Source: Gaertneriomyces semiglobifer (Eukaryota > Chytridiomycota > Chytridiomycetes > Spizellomycetales > Spizellomycetaceae). Taken from it: 64,000 bases of DNA. The notes under the pieces are model-generated. The model was not told the origin of the DNA and did not search any database. It saw nothing but the letters and a program-made list of their open reading frames with translations. Location of the stretch: contig JAHLKF010000006.1 of the NCBI GenBank assembly GCA_025558075.1, positions 558,001 through 622,000 on the forward strand, given 5' to 3'. The translations under genes and the position numbers were made by a program. Shown one piece after another: positions 52,684-64,000 of this stretch; the first letter of the stretch is position 1; each line of letters begins with the position of its first letter.

Positions 52684-53445
52684 ATGCCCCGGGTAAACAG
52701 AGTTTATATAACGCGACACGGCACTCGCCAAGACTTCCTCACCAAGACCTTCAACTCCCCGACAGGTTTGTCGACGGACCCGCCATTAGCAGATGTGGGA
52801 TTTTTGCAAGGCCGGCAGCTCGCCGATCATTTGCTGAAGATCGCACCGGGTATTAAGCATATCGTTAGCTCGCCATTCACGCGATGTCTCCAAACGATAG
52901 AGCCTTTCGCAAGAGCGACTGGAATGAAAATCAAAATAGAGCCTGGTTTAGGGGAATGGTTCAATGCATGGGAACTTGAACCAAAAGAGCGCTCCCCACC
53001 GCAAATCCCACCTCTGCAGGTTACCATGGATCTCTTTCCGGGTTTGATTGACGAACACTACTTGCCATGTTGGCGAGCTGGCTACAAGTGGGAAAGTGAA
53101 GATCAGCTGCACGAACGGTGTGCATGGGTGGCCCAGGAATTAGTATCTCATTTGGAGGGTCTGCCGGCGCCTGCGGTGCTTGATGAGGAAGATGTTGAAG
53201 TTCTTTTCGTCACTCACGCTGCTTGCCAAATTGCGCTATCAAGGGCATTTGTAGGTGACCGTAAAGCGGCCGTACACTGCGGTGTGGCTAGTCTGAATCG
53301 GTTTAGTCGTGCCCCGAATGGCCAAGCATGGGTAATGGAAGCGCATGGTGAAGCACATTATCTGGACGGAGGCCTGCAGCATAATTGGGCATTTTGGAAT
53401 GACCGTATTGTTGAAACTGACCAACTGGAGAAAGGCAGGCTTTAA
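52684..53445 (+). CDS. histidine-phosphatase (phosphoglycerate-mutase-fold) protein
   Basis: Single exon, 253 residues. The catalytic RHG motif is near the N terminus (VYITRHGTRQDF), the second Arg is in SSPFTRCLQT, a conserved Glu lies in EPGLGEWF, and the second catalytic His is in VLFVTHAACQ. This order matches the UBASH3/tau55-like branch of the histidine-phosphatase clan rather than glycolytic mutase, which has a longer conserved core. The substrate is unknown. The start at 52684 is the only ATG that leaves the RHG strand complete. It is divergent from AP-3 sigma, with 187 bp between the starts. Confidence 0.85.
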   Translation: MPRVNRVYITRHGTRQDFLTKTFNSPTGLSTDPPLADVGFLQGRQLADHLLKIAPGIKHIVSSPFTRCLQTIEPFARATGMKIKIEPGLGEWFNAWELEPKERSPPQIPPLQVTMDLFPGLIDEHYLPCWRAGYKWESEDQLHERCAWVAQELVSHLEGLPAPAVLDEEDVEVLFVTHAACQIALSRAFVGDRKAAVHCGVASLNRFSRAPNGQAWVMEAHGEAHYLDGGLQHNWAFWNDRIVETDQLEKGRL

Positions 53446-53681
53446 CAGTTCTTAAGTCATGGTGTTTGAATCAATCCCGGTAACTTCTGTCAACCATTTT
53501 TTAAAGATGCTGGGAAATCGATGTGATTGTGCTCGAGTGACAACAACCAGAGAATACTGGATGTAGTGTTCGCCCTAAAAGGAAGTGCACGAATGGGCCT
53601 CATTCACATGTAACTCAGACTCTTTTTTCGATACATATACAATGTAATATATATTTCAAAGTCTCAAAAACACGTTCTAAT

Positions 53682-54975
53682 TCATTCATCGTCCGATGGT
53701 CCTTGAACCTTGCCTGACGGCCCCGCACTGGTACCAAGGCCTACTGCACTCATAATCTTCTTCCCTGTTCGTTTGACAATACCCTCAGGAGCTGAAGGTG
53801 GTTTCACATTCACCTGGAACTCTCCGTATTCGCCTGAAAATACAGAAGTTAGTGAGTATGAGTGCGTCAAATCGACCCGTAACGAATGTGGACACGCACC
53901 AATTCTCACAGGGAACTCTTTCAAGAAGCCGGTCTGTTTATGGTATCTCGCTAACTTTACGGCTACTCTCCACTCTACAACAGCAAGTTCACGGCGCAAA
54001 ATGGAATCGAGTTGATGGTGGGTAAGATACTCCATGGGAAGAGAACCACTAAGCGAAGCAGTTGCGTCATCGACCAGCGACAGAAAGGCGGCCGTGCACG
54101 ATTTACGGAGGAACTTGTCGCGGGCAGGCGGTGTGTAGTAAAGACCGTAAGCGAGACTTTGTTGACATGCAACACAAAGAGGGGTGTGAGGCACAGGAGT
54201 AACAACCGGTGGGTGAGTGGCATGAGGATCATGCCGGCGTCTGCTAGGAATCAGTGTCTTCGTAAAACATTCAATGAGCACGCGCATGATGAACAAACGT
54301 GCGTGGTGAGTGAAAGCGGGAACATACCTCGAGTAGGTGAACTAGGTCTTCGCGATAACTCAACAAATCCGCGAGCTTGTCACCTTCGGTTTTCCCAAAG
54401 AACCACGTCGTGGGTTTGCCCTTGGCGACCCATCCCTTCTTCTTTAAAAGTTCTGCTTTGCGGTCGATCCTCTTAGCCGCCGCGCCAGGATCTTGGGTTT
54501 CCTTCCTGACCGTCCCTAAACGTGGGTCCACGTAGACAGGCGACCTGTCCAAGCCAGCATTGGCAACTGTTTCGTGAGAACCTTTTCGTTCTGATGTCGC
54601 GCCCAAATTAGCATGTTGAGACTCTCCGCGAGGAGGGGAGACCGGGGGAAGATCTTCAGCATCAACACGTTGATCGGAGTCCGCAGCATCGGCGGATTTG
54701 AAAGCGCCGGGCATAAGCGGACTTAGCGTGGACTTGACCGTCTCGAGGGCAGAGTGCGTGGACGCGGCTTTCTCGGCTTCCTCCTGGCGGTGTTGCGCTT
54801 CTCTTTCGCGCATCTCTTCCAGAGCCCTCCATACACATGTGCATTGTTGAGCAATTGGCGGCCGTGGAGGAATGGATTGTGTTGCAATCATGCTTGCCAC
54901 AGATATGTAGTTGTTATTATTTTGGCTTGCTTGAGTGGGATTGACTGGGTTGGATGCGAAGAATCTCAGCACCAT
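53682..54975 (-). CDS. hypothetical conserved-looking protein, 385 residues
   Basis: Three exons (54328-54975, 53900-54257, 53682-53833; introns of 70 and 66 nt). The second intron has a good branch-point-like CTAAC 15 nt before its acceptor. The first 110 residues hold a coiled-coil-like Glu/Arg helix (WRALEEMREREAQHRQEEAEKAA). The middle has VYVDPRLGTVRK, a KKKGWVAKGKPTTWFFGKTEGDKL segment and a cysteine pair (LCVAC). The last part is helical and ends in a Pro/Gly-rich tail. I recognise no family. A later start at 54891 (MIATQS) is possible. The first intron acceptor (CGAAG) is the least certain junction. Confidence 0.6.
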
Positions 54976-55460
54976 ATTTATGGGAAGGCAGCACTTGCAA
55001 AGCCCTCGTCCATTTTATGCGTCTTCCATTCTTTGAGTTCCGATAGGCAGTGTTCTTTCAGAGGTAAGCATCCGTGACGTAAGTAAACTGCATCTCCTTC
55101 CGAGCTTGTAGGACTACTTGGTGCCAGTCCCCGACCTTGAGTATCATCGTATTGTCATGGTATGGCGAATAGACCGCCGGCCGATCCCTTCGATATTCAT
55201 GCACCGTAACGATTCCCACCAGCGATCCACCCGAACAATGAGGCGGGCCCATTCCGCCGTTCCACCACTTTCTCCTGATCCTGGCTTGTCTAAAAATGTG
55301 GGCGTCAACCTTGTCACTTCAGCGTCACGCCCAAAGTGCTTTCCTGGGCGTGACGGAGTCAATGCCAAATTTGGGAACTTTGTTAATTCTACTATAGATT
55401 CTTATCCAGTGCAGGGTGCGCAGTTAGTATTAGCAGCGGATTAAGCAGAACGAGAAACCG
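54976..55460. other. divergent region upstream of the PRCC-domain gene
   Basis: Short overlapping frames on both strands do not resemble known proteins, so no gene is called. The region contains a perfect hairpin at 55323-55355. Confidence 0.45.
55323..55355. repeat. perfect 11-bp stem hairpin
   Basis: CGTCACGCCCA and TGGGCGTGACG are exact reverse complements separated by an 11-nt loop. It lies about 105 bp upstream of the PRCC-gene start. The arms contain TGACG, the half site of CRE-type bZIP factors, so it could also be a regulatory site. Confidence 0.75.
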
Positions 55461-56726
55461 ATGTCGTTAGTGCCATTGGATTATGGGTCCTCGTCAGAAG
55501 ACGAAGAGGGAGTTCTGGAGAAGCAAACTCAGGATAGAGCATCGCTGGAGAGTAGTGACCAAACGAAAAGCAAACCTGCGTTATTCTCAACACTCCCTCC
55601 GCCAAAGTCTACGCCCGGATCGTCGCTTTTCGGGGCTTTGCCTCCGCCGAAGAGATCGAATGTAACCACTGGCACCAGTGAATCCAAGCGTCCGGAAAAA
55701 CGGCAGAAGGTGCAGATATTCGTCGATGTACCGCCGACAGACTTCTCCTCTGATTCGAATGATGGGCCTCACAACGAAGAAGCTGGGAAGGCATCGTCTG
55801 CTCTCAAGGGGCTATTCTCCAATTTACCTCCACCGAAGCGAGCTATCAACGTAAGTGCTGATGTTGAAAGACCAAAAGCTGCCGAGCCAGGAGCCCAACC
55901 TGCTTCACAAGACGATAGCGACCATACCGAACCCCAGGGTGTCGAAGCAGCACCAGAGCATGTTGAGAGTACAGACGAGCCAGAGATAGCACCAGAAGAC
56001 TTCTTTACGCTACGTAGGTGCCAGCCGCTCGAACTTTCGCAAACTTAAGCTAACTCATCCCATCATGCAGCCGATCCAAATGCTGAATATCCGATCGAAG
56101 ACTACTCCGAACCTGTTGGGCCTAGTAAAGCTGGACACACTGCACCAACTCCAGCACAATATTCAGTTTCAGCACAGTACGCATATCCTCCACCGGGTGC
56201 CTCAGACTCATATTACCAGCAGTTTTATCAAGATCCGAATGATATTTATTCATATACCACCGCGGAACCATTCGCTGCTGGGCCCGAAATTCCGGAGGAA
56301 GTCTTGAAGGCCTTTGGTACCAGGGATCGCAAGCTCGAGGACAACATACAATACAAGGAGATCAATCAATCACAACTGATTGACAACAATGCATGGCAGA
56401 TGCAAGCTGCACGACAGCTATCGATGGATCAATCTACAGGCCTGACGGGCAGCGTAAGTGCAAGTAGCCATGGCCTTTGAATACTGCGGTTTATAACGAT
56501 ACGTTGGTCATAGACATTAAAACCCTCCTCAGGGCAGAAGCGTAAACATAATATCATGTCCCTAGCATTTGAAGCCAAGCAGCGAGAAGCTGCATTGAAA
56601 GAAGCGGCGGCAAATCGTATGGCGAATAAGGCTGCCCGGCGAGCGAAATATGGTAGGTTTCTTGTGCCCGTATTGTAATGAACGTTGCATCAAAATCCTA
56701 ACTGCACTTAAACTCTAGGATTTTAG
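55461..56726 (+). CDS. PRCC-domain nuclear protein
   Basis: Four exons (55461-56013, 56071-56453, 56514-56652, 56719-56726; introns of 57, 60 and 66 nt) give 360 residues. The N terminus has repeated LF..LPPPK motifs (FSTLPPPK, FGALPPPK, FSNLPPPK), a feature of PRCC relatives, with acidic stretches. The C-terminal block GQKRKHNIMSLAFEAKQREAALKE...NRMANKAARRAKYGF matches the conserved end of PRCC, linked to mitotic checkpoint and splicing complexes. The last exon has only 8 coding bases, completing YGF and the stop. Confidence 0.85.
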
Positions 56727-56824
56727 TACAGGCTGAGCAGGAACGCACCAATTGCAGCAATGTGTCAACATGTACATAGAACTAACTTTAAGGCACTCTC
56801 TGCCAAACACGTGCGCTGCATTCC

Positions 56825-58184
56825 TCACCGTCTCTTAAAAAGAAGCGCTAGGAACAGTAGAACTACAACAATGCCTAAAAAGATGATACACATCTTTGCT
56901 TTTGATGTATCCTGATAAGTTGCCGCCTACAACGGTACTAGGTTATCATGGGCAGAGCGATTAGCAATTCGGGCTGGTACTCTACCTTGGTCAACTCCCG
57001 ATGTGCGTCTTGCATGTGAATATTCGTTTGCTCGATATTATAGTCTATACGATCCAAAACTGTTCCTTGGTCAATGACCATGGTATGTAACTCTCGAAAG
57101 ATGTCCGCGACGTTCATCATTGCGTTTGCAATATCTTGTATTTCCTTTTCTCTTTGGGATATTGCCCGTTCGTTGTTCTGGACAACCTGCATCTGCGCGT
57201 CTGTGAAGACCTATGATATGGATCAGTCGTAATTCGCGTACAGGCGCCGCACAGAAAGATGAGCTAACCGAGTCGAGATCGTCATCGTCAACCGGCTGAT
57301 TTGCCTCCATGGCGAACGGATCTTTGGCTCTCGTTTCACGTCCTTGGAGCTCTTTACAAGCGATCAGCACTAGCAGTTTCGTATATGGTATATGATGTGA
57401 ACTCACTCTGCACATACGACGATTGGCTCTTGCGAAACGCGGACGATAAGTCTTGTAGTTTGGTGGCTAGAGAGACTTGGATATTTCGTGCAAGTGCTTG
57501 ATTCTGTGTCGACGTTGAAGTGCTGCGCCCGTACTGGCTTTCATCTGCTATGCGCTTGACTTTGCGTTCACATTCTCGGAACATCTACGCGCAAACGAAC
57601 ACTCCATCAGCGGACATGTCGGAACAACTGTCGTCATAGACTTTGTTGAGGCACTCACATCAGCAATATTGTTTGTCAACCGCTCCATTGACTGTTCATC
57701 CCCTCTCCGGTCATCGAACCCTGGTAGCAGATGCTTCTTGTGCAGTGCCTCCAGCTCCGTTACTAGTCAATAAACCTGCTCGTCAGCAAGGAGAATGACG
57801 AGTTGGTCATTCAATGACCGCCTACATCTCGCTTTTATTCGATCTATCTCTTCATCCACCTATCCGTTTGCATCAGATGAGCTGCTTTACGCCTCTGATT
57901 TCATTTATGCAAGATCAGCGTTTACCTCGTCAACCACATCTATCCTGTAGCCAAGAGTTAGTTTCAATCATTTTTAGACAAGAACTTAGGGCCTCTAACC
58001 ATTTTGGTGGCAGCACCGATAGCTCAACCACGACCTCTCCCGCGTTTTGGTCGACTTCATTTGCAATGAGACCTGCTCTCTCAGAAGTGTCCACACCCAG
58101 CGGGCGCGTCGGACGACGGCTCGCTGTTCGCGAGTAAGAGTTGCGGTACTGAAGGAATAAGAGGGTTCTACTACGCGTGGCCAT
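56825..58184 (-). CDS. TLG2: Tlg2/syntaxin-16 type t-SNARE
   Basis: Eight exons (58000-58184, 57926-57944, 57826-57859, 57659-57762, 57407-57584, 57269-57351, 56986-57210, 56825-56926; introns of 55-74 nt) give 309 residues. The protein mediates endosome-to-Golgi fusion. LPPKWIDVVDEVDEEIDRIK near residue 57 is the syntaxin-16 signature ahead of the Habc helices. The SNARE helix follows (ISQREKEIQDIANAMMNVADIFRELHTMVIDQGTVLDRIDYNIEQ) with its zero-layer Gln in VIDQGT. The C-terminal anchor is CIIFLGIVVVLLFLALLF. Exon 2 is 19 nt. All junctions keep frame. The N terminus holds TRSRTLLFLQYRNSY, a likely Sec1/Munc18 (Vps45) binding peptide. Confidence 0.93.
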
Positions 58185-59458
58185 TATGTGAGGTTCAGCA
58201 CAGTCTCGATAACCATCCCGAGTTCCATGCGTACGTCTGCGAAAGTTCTATTACGGTCAACGATGGCTGTCGCGGTGATTAGCTAAGGGGCCTACACGCC
58301 AAGTTTGGCATTTCTCCGAAGTCTGAAAACTAGTCTCTTTTTGGCGCCTCAACAGAGGAAACGTAGGAGGAGCAGACATGCTGGGCTCATCATGATTCCT
58401 GGAAAGCATATTACCAAGGTATGCTTGATATCTCAATTGCTGAGCTCCCTAAAAAGGTAATGTCGATTCGAGCCATGAGTTCTAGTACGCTGAAGAGCGA
58501 GGTTATGCTTTCATCCAAATACGCATAGCTGAGACGTGAGATATTAGTGCACAGTTACTGGGGTTTCTCTTTGAGGGTCTTTGCCCCGGCAGGCTCTTTT
58601 TCAAATCACCAGCAGTAACGGAGTCATGGCACTGCGTCTACCGTACCGACAGAGACTTCACGAGTATTAGAAAGCCCTACGCACAGGCTGCGAGCTGGTC
58701 CAATTGATGGACGATGCTGTCAGGTCGTTGATTTTTGAATGAAAGTGCCTCATCGATTAAGCGCTTCGTACACTGCCCGATGCAGCAAGCACCCAGGTGT
58801 TAAACGTCTTCGTAGTGCTTTATGCCATTAGCCAGTACGCAGTAGTGGTTCGAGGTTCATAAGTCTGGCTTTTGTGATTTCGCAACAGCAGGTGTGTGAT
58901 ATTCGTCAACCAATCAAACCATAGTACGCATTCGAGTTGGCCATCCGCATATTGCGTGGTCTCAAGATTGCCATTCAGTAGCCCTTTGTAGAGTCAAGTA
59001 GATCTAGATTTAGAGGCCTGGTACGCCAATCAACTGTCCTTCGACAAGGGCCAAACAAGGAAACTGGACGGCCTGAGAAGAAAGAACACCCATCGTGTGG
59101 GGGTCCTTGAAGTTAAGAGCATGTACTGACAACAGTAATACTAAATGATTTCAAATCCACGTTCTTTTCCCTTCCCGTTCACAAATGCAACAGCCCGTTT
59201 CTTGAAAAGTCGTATCACGTCCAGAGTCATCCGAATCCAAGTTAGCGCGCGTCGCTCTCCTTCCACCCGCCGTAATAACACTTCGCTGACAAACAGGAGT
59301 GGTGGCAATATGATAGGGGATGGATGGAAAGCGAACACCTCAGAACCCAGGCACCCACCGCTCGCTCTATTCAAAGCGAGTGGGTGGTCCTCCGGATCCC
59401 CCTCGAATTTCAGTAAATCTCGACTGTGATCAAGATCTAGTATATACACAACCTCAAT
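58185..59458. other. gene-free region between TLG2 and GST
   Basis: About 1.3 kb without a supported gene. Open frames are short and interrupted. The last 100 bp should be the GST promoter and leader, with a TATATAC-like stretch near 59441. Confidence 0.5.
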
Positions 59459-60168
59459 ATGGCACCGTCTCTCAAGCTCACTTACTTCAACAGCAAGGCC
59501 AGAGGTGAGCCGATTCGTCTCGCCCTTGCCATTGCTGGCATTCCTTTCGAGGACGACCGGTTTGGACATGACGAGTGGGCGGCACGGAAGGCAGCAGCTC
59601 CACTTGGACAGGTTCCAGTGCTCACTATTGACAACAAGACCCAACTGCCACAGTCGGGAGCGATCCTGCGTTACGTTGCTCGGTTAGATCCTAGCTCTAA
59701 CCTTTACCCGACGGACAATCTGCAAGCCTCTTTTGTCGATGCGTTCGTATGTGCCACGGAAGGTGTGTGTTCAGGCGGAACAGGATTTTGCACGCCGGCT
59801 TGTAAGGCCAGACATTTACCTCGCATATTTCTCCATTAGATATCTTCGCTCTTCTCCGTCCATCACTCGTGGAGAAGGACGCCGACAAGAAATTGCAATT
59901 GCGCAAAGACCTCGCAGCAGAAGAGGGTTCGTTGACGCAGACCCTCCGCAAGATCGACAATCTGATCGCTAAGAACGGCACCGGCTATGCGGTTGGAAGC
60001 AATCTGACTATTGCTGATTTGATGTGGTACTCTATCATTGCTTGGTTCAAGACGGGTGTACTCGATGGTATTCCCGCAGACTACGTAAATCAGTTCGCGA
60101 ACCTCGCCAAGGTTCACGATAATGTGGCCAACCACCCCAGGGTTGTTGAATGGTACAAAACCCACTGA
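59459..60168 (+). CDS. sigma-class glutathione S-transferase
   Basis: Two exons (59459-59762, 59840-60168; 77-nt intron) give 210 residues, the usual GST length. The thioredoxin-fold half begins KLTYFNSKARGEPIRLALAIAGIPFEDDRF, with the catalytic Tyr in LTYF, and has the cis-Pro in GQVPVLTID and the QSGAILRYVARL glutathione site. The helical domain ends with GSNLTIADL, the conserved N-capping box. It resembles prostaglandin-D-synthase-like sigma GSTs; the substrate is unknown. Confidence 0.92.
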
Positions 60169-60529
60169 TCCTTCGCCACTGCTACTTGTAATTAAATACA
60201 CTACCTCCTTCACCCTACCATTTCTTTACCATTGTCTGCTTCTGATCTGGCGTTCTGCTCCATAATCATAATCTGATGCTCCGGCTGGACACTCTTCTAA
60301 AATTGTGTGTGTGACGGTTCGTGTCGCGGTGCTGTGTTGGCCGGAGTGAACATTTTTCGCGAAGGATTCGCAGGCATCTTGATTGAAAATGGAACAACGA
60401 TGGGCGGCTCGAAAAATCCATGCCAACGGGCTTGAATTGAAGGGAAGGGGAGTGTTTCCACACTGAAATACATTTTCAACAGTCCTAGCCCCACAAGTGG
60501 ACAATAGCAAGAATCGCAGACTGGCAAGA
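60169..60529. other. intergenic region
   Basis: Between two plus-strand genes; no gene is visible. The minus-strand frames here lack family resemblance. Confidence 0.4.
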
Positions 60530-61219
60530 ATGGACACGACGACTGCCAACAGGCTTGAGCAAAGTTCAACACTGCCCGCGATGGAAGCGCCAATCGAATT
60601 GGAGGCGACTGCCGGCCAGGCGTTCATCAGCCCTGACCACCGTCCAACACAAAGTGAGGCGGACGCAGGCGCAAGACCCGAATTTACCTCTGTGCAGATC
60701 GTCGAGGTTCCCGCCGCAAAAAAGCCGCTGCCTCAGCCACCGCTCAGTTTCTCCGCCTCGTTGCCTTCGTCGAGTAGTGAACTTGTTGCTACTCTATGCG
60801 AACCACATGTTGCGCTACGGATTCTGGAATGGTTCTTTGCGGTGATCGCTTTCTCCGCCGTTGCCGACGCCGTCAATAAGGCTTACCTGGTATACAGCAC
60901 GCTCGGCGAGTTTAATCTCTTCACTGGTATCACCGCTTGGCTGTGGACATTTTTCTTTATTGGCTCTTATGTGTTCAAGCCTCGGTACATCGATAGCCAG
61001 ACCTGGAAAATATTGGAATTGGGAGTATCCGCTATCTGGACGATTTTCTTTTTCTCTGTCGCAGTCGCAGTCGCTTCTGGAATTGGAAATTGCGAACGCA
61101 GGTTTGGCAGGCGATACTGCAGTCGGGAGAAGGCATCGCTGGCGTTCCAGTTCCTCAGCTTTTTTGCATGGACTGCCAGTACTTACTTTGCGTTCCGGAT
61201 GTACCGTCGCCATTATTGA
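60530..61219 (+). CDS. four-helix MARVEL-like membrane protein
   Basis: Single exon, 229 residues. A disordered Pro/Ser/Ala-rich N terminus of about 90 residues is followed by four hydrophobic segments (about 96-118, 128-150, 163-186 and 203-222), with CERR.GRRYCS in the last loop. Helix spacing and the LRILEWFFAVIAF start match MARVEL/synaptogyrin-like proteins of membrane apposition and eisosomes. The first ATG (60530) is chosen because upstream in-frame codons lack an ATG. Confidence 0.75.
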   Translation: MDTTTANRLEQSSTLPAMEAPIELEATAGQAFISPDHRPTQSEADAGARPEFTSVQIVEVPAAKKPLPQPPLSFSASLPSSSSELVATLCEPHVALRILEWFFAVIAFSAVADAVNKAYLVYSTLGEFNLFTGITAWLWTFFFIGSYVFKPRYIDSQTWKILELGVSAIWTIFFFSVAVAVASGIGNCERRFGRRYCSREKASLAFQFLSFFAWTASTYFAFRMYRRHY

Positions 61220-62227
61220 TGTTGATTTGAAAGGATGATTAAATACAATACATTTGTTTGATTTTTGTTACAGCTCTCAACTTCTCATTTGGACTCTGGT
61301 CATTCTGTTACACACTCGAGTGTCATGACATGGCGTACGCTCGTTCACCGGACAATGTAGCCTCCGAATCCGCCAAAACCAACGGTTTAGCCAAGTCGCA
61401 CACATGGTTCAATACCGGATGTGGTAGTGGAAATCCACATTCATCCATAGCAATCCATTATGACAGTTCATAAAACGGCAAAGGTCACCGTGACTTTTTC
61501 GAATCTTCCTTTGTTGCATTCGTGACGGATGACCACGCTGATGATTTCACTGATGGAACTCATCACTGATATGAGCTTATACTATCTCTTTCCAGTTCAT
61601 TGATGCAATTCCCAATAATCCATCTGTCCTTTTCAATTTCGTCCAAAAAAAGGTGTGTGTTGAATTCATTTCGGCCGGAAAGGGGGCAGTTGATTGTGGC
61701 GCGTCTCAGAAATTGGGCAGGTGGAACTTCTAACCTTGTCTTTCAGCGACTTGGTCACTCCCATAGTCACTGTATATATACGCAACCTCATTATATTAAG
61801 GGGGGGGCAAGTAAGTAAGAGGTAGATAGAGCATAGATAGATAGAGAGCGTAAGCAGATTGCAAGAGGTTGATCATCACAGCAAAGGGAACTGGCGAACC
61901 ATTTTCCCTTCGTCGCAACAGTAGGAGACTTAACGGAGGGAGCTCTTTCTTCTTTCACGCGTGGATGTGATGCTGCATCACAGGCTTCTTTTATTGACGA
62001 GAGAGATAGCCTCAACTTAAACTCAAATAACCTATTTCACCGCCTTCTTCCAAGAGGATTGCAAAAGTCTGCTGAAAGGAACGTAGGAAATTTCTGCTTG
62101 CAAAAGTCACCACTATCAATTATACAAGTTCGTCGTGCATGGGAGGATATGAGTCAACGCATAGCACGCCTTCATTCAAGATAGATTAACACAAGACGCT
62201 CGCTCCATCAAGCCAACGATATCAGTC
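61220..62227. other. gene-free region before the arrestin gene
   Basis: About 1 kb with no supported gene. A short G run (61801-61807) and TAGATAGA repeats (61823-61845) are simple-sequence features. The right part should contain the arrestin-gene promoter. Confidence 0.45.
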
Positions 62228-64000
62228 ATGGGAGTCTCCGATCTAGTTCGAGGCTTGGAACTACAAGTTATCCTTGACGATAAGCGCTGTGAGCTTGCGG
62301 ATGTCAAGCCCTCAGGTCCGCCAGGTGTCTTGTCGGGAAAAGTTCTGTTGGCCACCCGCAAAAAGCTGTCGAACCTTGTCAACCTCTCCTTGAGCTTAGA
62401 AGGGGCGCTGGTGAGGACTTGTTTGCACTGGTGACTTTTAGATGCGGAGCCCCTCGGTCTAACCATGAAGTTGTCTACGTAGAAATGTGATGCTACTGTG
62501 TTGAACTTGATCAATGAGGTGATGGGAAATAGCTTTGTGCAACCGACGACCGAAACCATTGCCTCTGCAGAGGAATTGCTATGGTCGAACGTCTTGGGAG
62601 CGGAGCCTGCCGTGGCGCCAAGTGCTGAAGAAGCATCCAACATTGTATCCGAATTGCCATCAAAGAGAAGAGGCCGTTCCGTGAGAGATGTGGAGGACTT
62701 GATGAGCGCTCAGCGAGAAAAGGGGCTATCCCAATCTTCGCCAAAGAAGATAGCACCCTCCCCAAAGAAGTCTAGCTCGGACCCAATCGTTGGACGAGTA
62801 CCGGCAGGGACATATGAGTGGCCCTTCACATTCAGATTACCGAGTAGCCTCCTTCCCTCAGCACACACACGACATGGTGAGGTCGTGTACATCGTTAAAG
62901 CCAAGCTGACTAGGAAGGGCAGATTGGCGGACATTATATCCCGGCAGCCAGTAACGGTTGCGCGCACGCGCCCTCGTGGCGCTTCGTTCAACGATCATCT
63001 TATCAAAGACAAACATTCGCTCTTCTCGGGGACCGTCACCATGCCCTCAGTCGCTTACTGTGAAGACCGACAATTTCGAGTGACACTAAGTTTGAGGACA
63101 CTGAACACAAGCAAAGTTCATCGCATAGTAGCAGTCAAGTGTTGTTTGAAAGAAATCACGCGAATACGGTAGGTGCTTGGAACCACGATGTGCTCTGGTT
63201 TGTTGTGCGCGCTTGCTCATCTTCCTGAATTTAGACATGGACCGCAGTCTTACTCCGATCCGGTGATGCTGGGCGAAGCACCTGAATGGAAACCCGATGA
63301 TACCGAAGACGATAATGACAGCATGTTCTTCATGACCGAGCCCTTAGACAGGCGAGCACATCAACTTAAAGTGTCCGATCACCGATTCTCCTTGTCAATT
63401 GGCGATGCGAACCCTGATATCAGTACGAAACCCATGAACATAAGCCATGTGGTGGAAGTGACGGTAGAATATGAAGGACCTGATTCGACAGCAAGCCGCA
63501 AGCCGGCGACCGAGCTTTCATCCATGCAAGTCCCTATATCCATGGTTTCGGCCAGCTCCCGGAGACCAGTATCTTGGGCCGAAGGCTTACCAGAGAAGGA
63601 GAAAGTCAACCATGTCGTCGAGAAACATCCTTTGCGACACAGAAATGGGTCTGAACCGCTACCGTTGCTAACGCGCAAGGTCAACCAAGTATCCAGTTTG
63701 GACGTGACTCGACCCGCTGGGCGTAGAGCCGCGCGGAGCTCTCCTGCGCGACCGGACTCTGGTGGAGCCCATAAGAAAGAGAGCCCAACAGAACGTGTAG
63801 AAGAAATGCCATCACCTGGCGATGATACGCAAACGGTCCCGGTAGACCAGATTTTCGTTGGGGGAGATGGCAGTGACCATTCCAGATGGACCCTGGATGC
63901 CGACAATGTATATACGTTTGAAGCGGCGCCCCAACTAGCACGGAACGAAACAATGAATGAAACTGTTCAAGGCATTAGCCCGGCTGTGGATAGTGCTCGG
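62228..64000 (+). CDS. arrestin-fold protein, 5' part (runs off right edge)
   Basis: Three exons are visible (62228-62410, 62483-63168, 63235 onward; introns of 72 and 66 nt) and the frame is open to the last base. The first 60 residues fit the arrestin N-terminal sandwich (LELQVILDDKRCELADVKPSGPPGVLSGKVLL), continued by GRVPAGTYEWPFTFRLPSSLLPSAHTRHGEVVYIVKAKL after an inserted loop of about 75 residues. Fungal arrestin-related proteins recruit Rsp5-type ubiquitin ligase to nutrient transporters. The C-terminal arrestin lobe begins after about residue 250. No PPxY motif is seen in the visible part. Length and end are unknown. Confidence 0.8.

Noticed and set aside
55058..55444. Small frames before the PRCC gene, including HQVVLQARKEMQF on the minus strand
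   Set aside because: Too short and no acceptable exon partners; might be a real small gene but I cannot support it.

Overview
The window is nuclear DNA of an intron-rich fungus, most likely a zoosporic (chytrid-type) one. Three things point there: short GT-AG introns of about 55-105 nt in most genes; the elongation factor is the EFL type rather than ordinary EF-1alpha; and there is an enkurin-domain gene, a family tied to cilia and flagella that non-flagellated fungi lack. All intron coordinates are my own, inferred from GT-AG borders, reading frame and family alignment from memory. No tRNA, rRNA or CRISPR was recognised.

Layout. 1-6.6 kb: a coiled-coil gene running off the left edge, an enkurin gene, a zuotin/DNAJC2 ribosome-associated J-protein and a delta-12 fatty acid desaturase. 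6.6-11.5 kb: gene-poor DNA with hairpin-forming inverted repeats and a decayed, truncated copy of a helicase gene lying between two copies of a 48-bp palindrome. 11.5-22 kb: a disordered protein, a large Abraxas-like MPN/Ser-Arg-rich protein, a short-chain dehydrogenase and EFL. 22.5-32.6 kb: the accessory core, with an intact MOV10/SDE3-like SF1 helicase and a nuclease-like HNH-HNH-AP2-AP2-AP2 gene. Each of the two follows the same plan: a TATA-like box, about 65 nt of leader, a long minisatellite (66-bp or 102-bp units sharing a GATAATAGC core), then the start codon. A 60-bp inverted repeat encloses the nuclease gene and its array. 32.6-64 kb: dense housekeeping DNA encoding a response regulator, PRP3, SRP9, an HMG-box protein, a PPR protein, UTP18, COX6B, TIM9, leucine aminopeptidase, N-myristoyltransferase, AP-3 sigma, a histidine phosphatase, a PRCC-domain protein, a Tlg2/syntaxin-16 SNARE, a sigma-type GST, a MARVEL protein and an arrestin-fold gene cut by the right edge.

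The housekeeping genes are not an operon; they are compactly packed in alternating orientation, some sharing divergent promoters (COX6B/TIM9, PRP3/small repeat protein, LAP/NMT). The most unusual material is the 22.5-31 kb block. The helicase and the nuclease look like members of one multicopy or mobile group with a common promoter-plus-array architecture, and the 9.5-10.8 kb remnant shows that the helicase has been copied and has decayed elsewhere in the same window.
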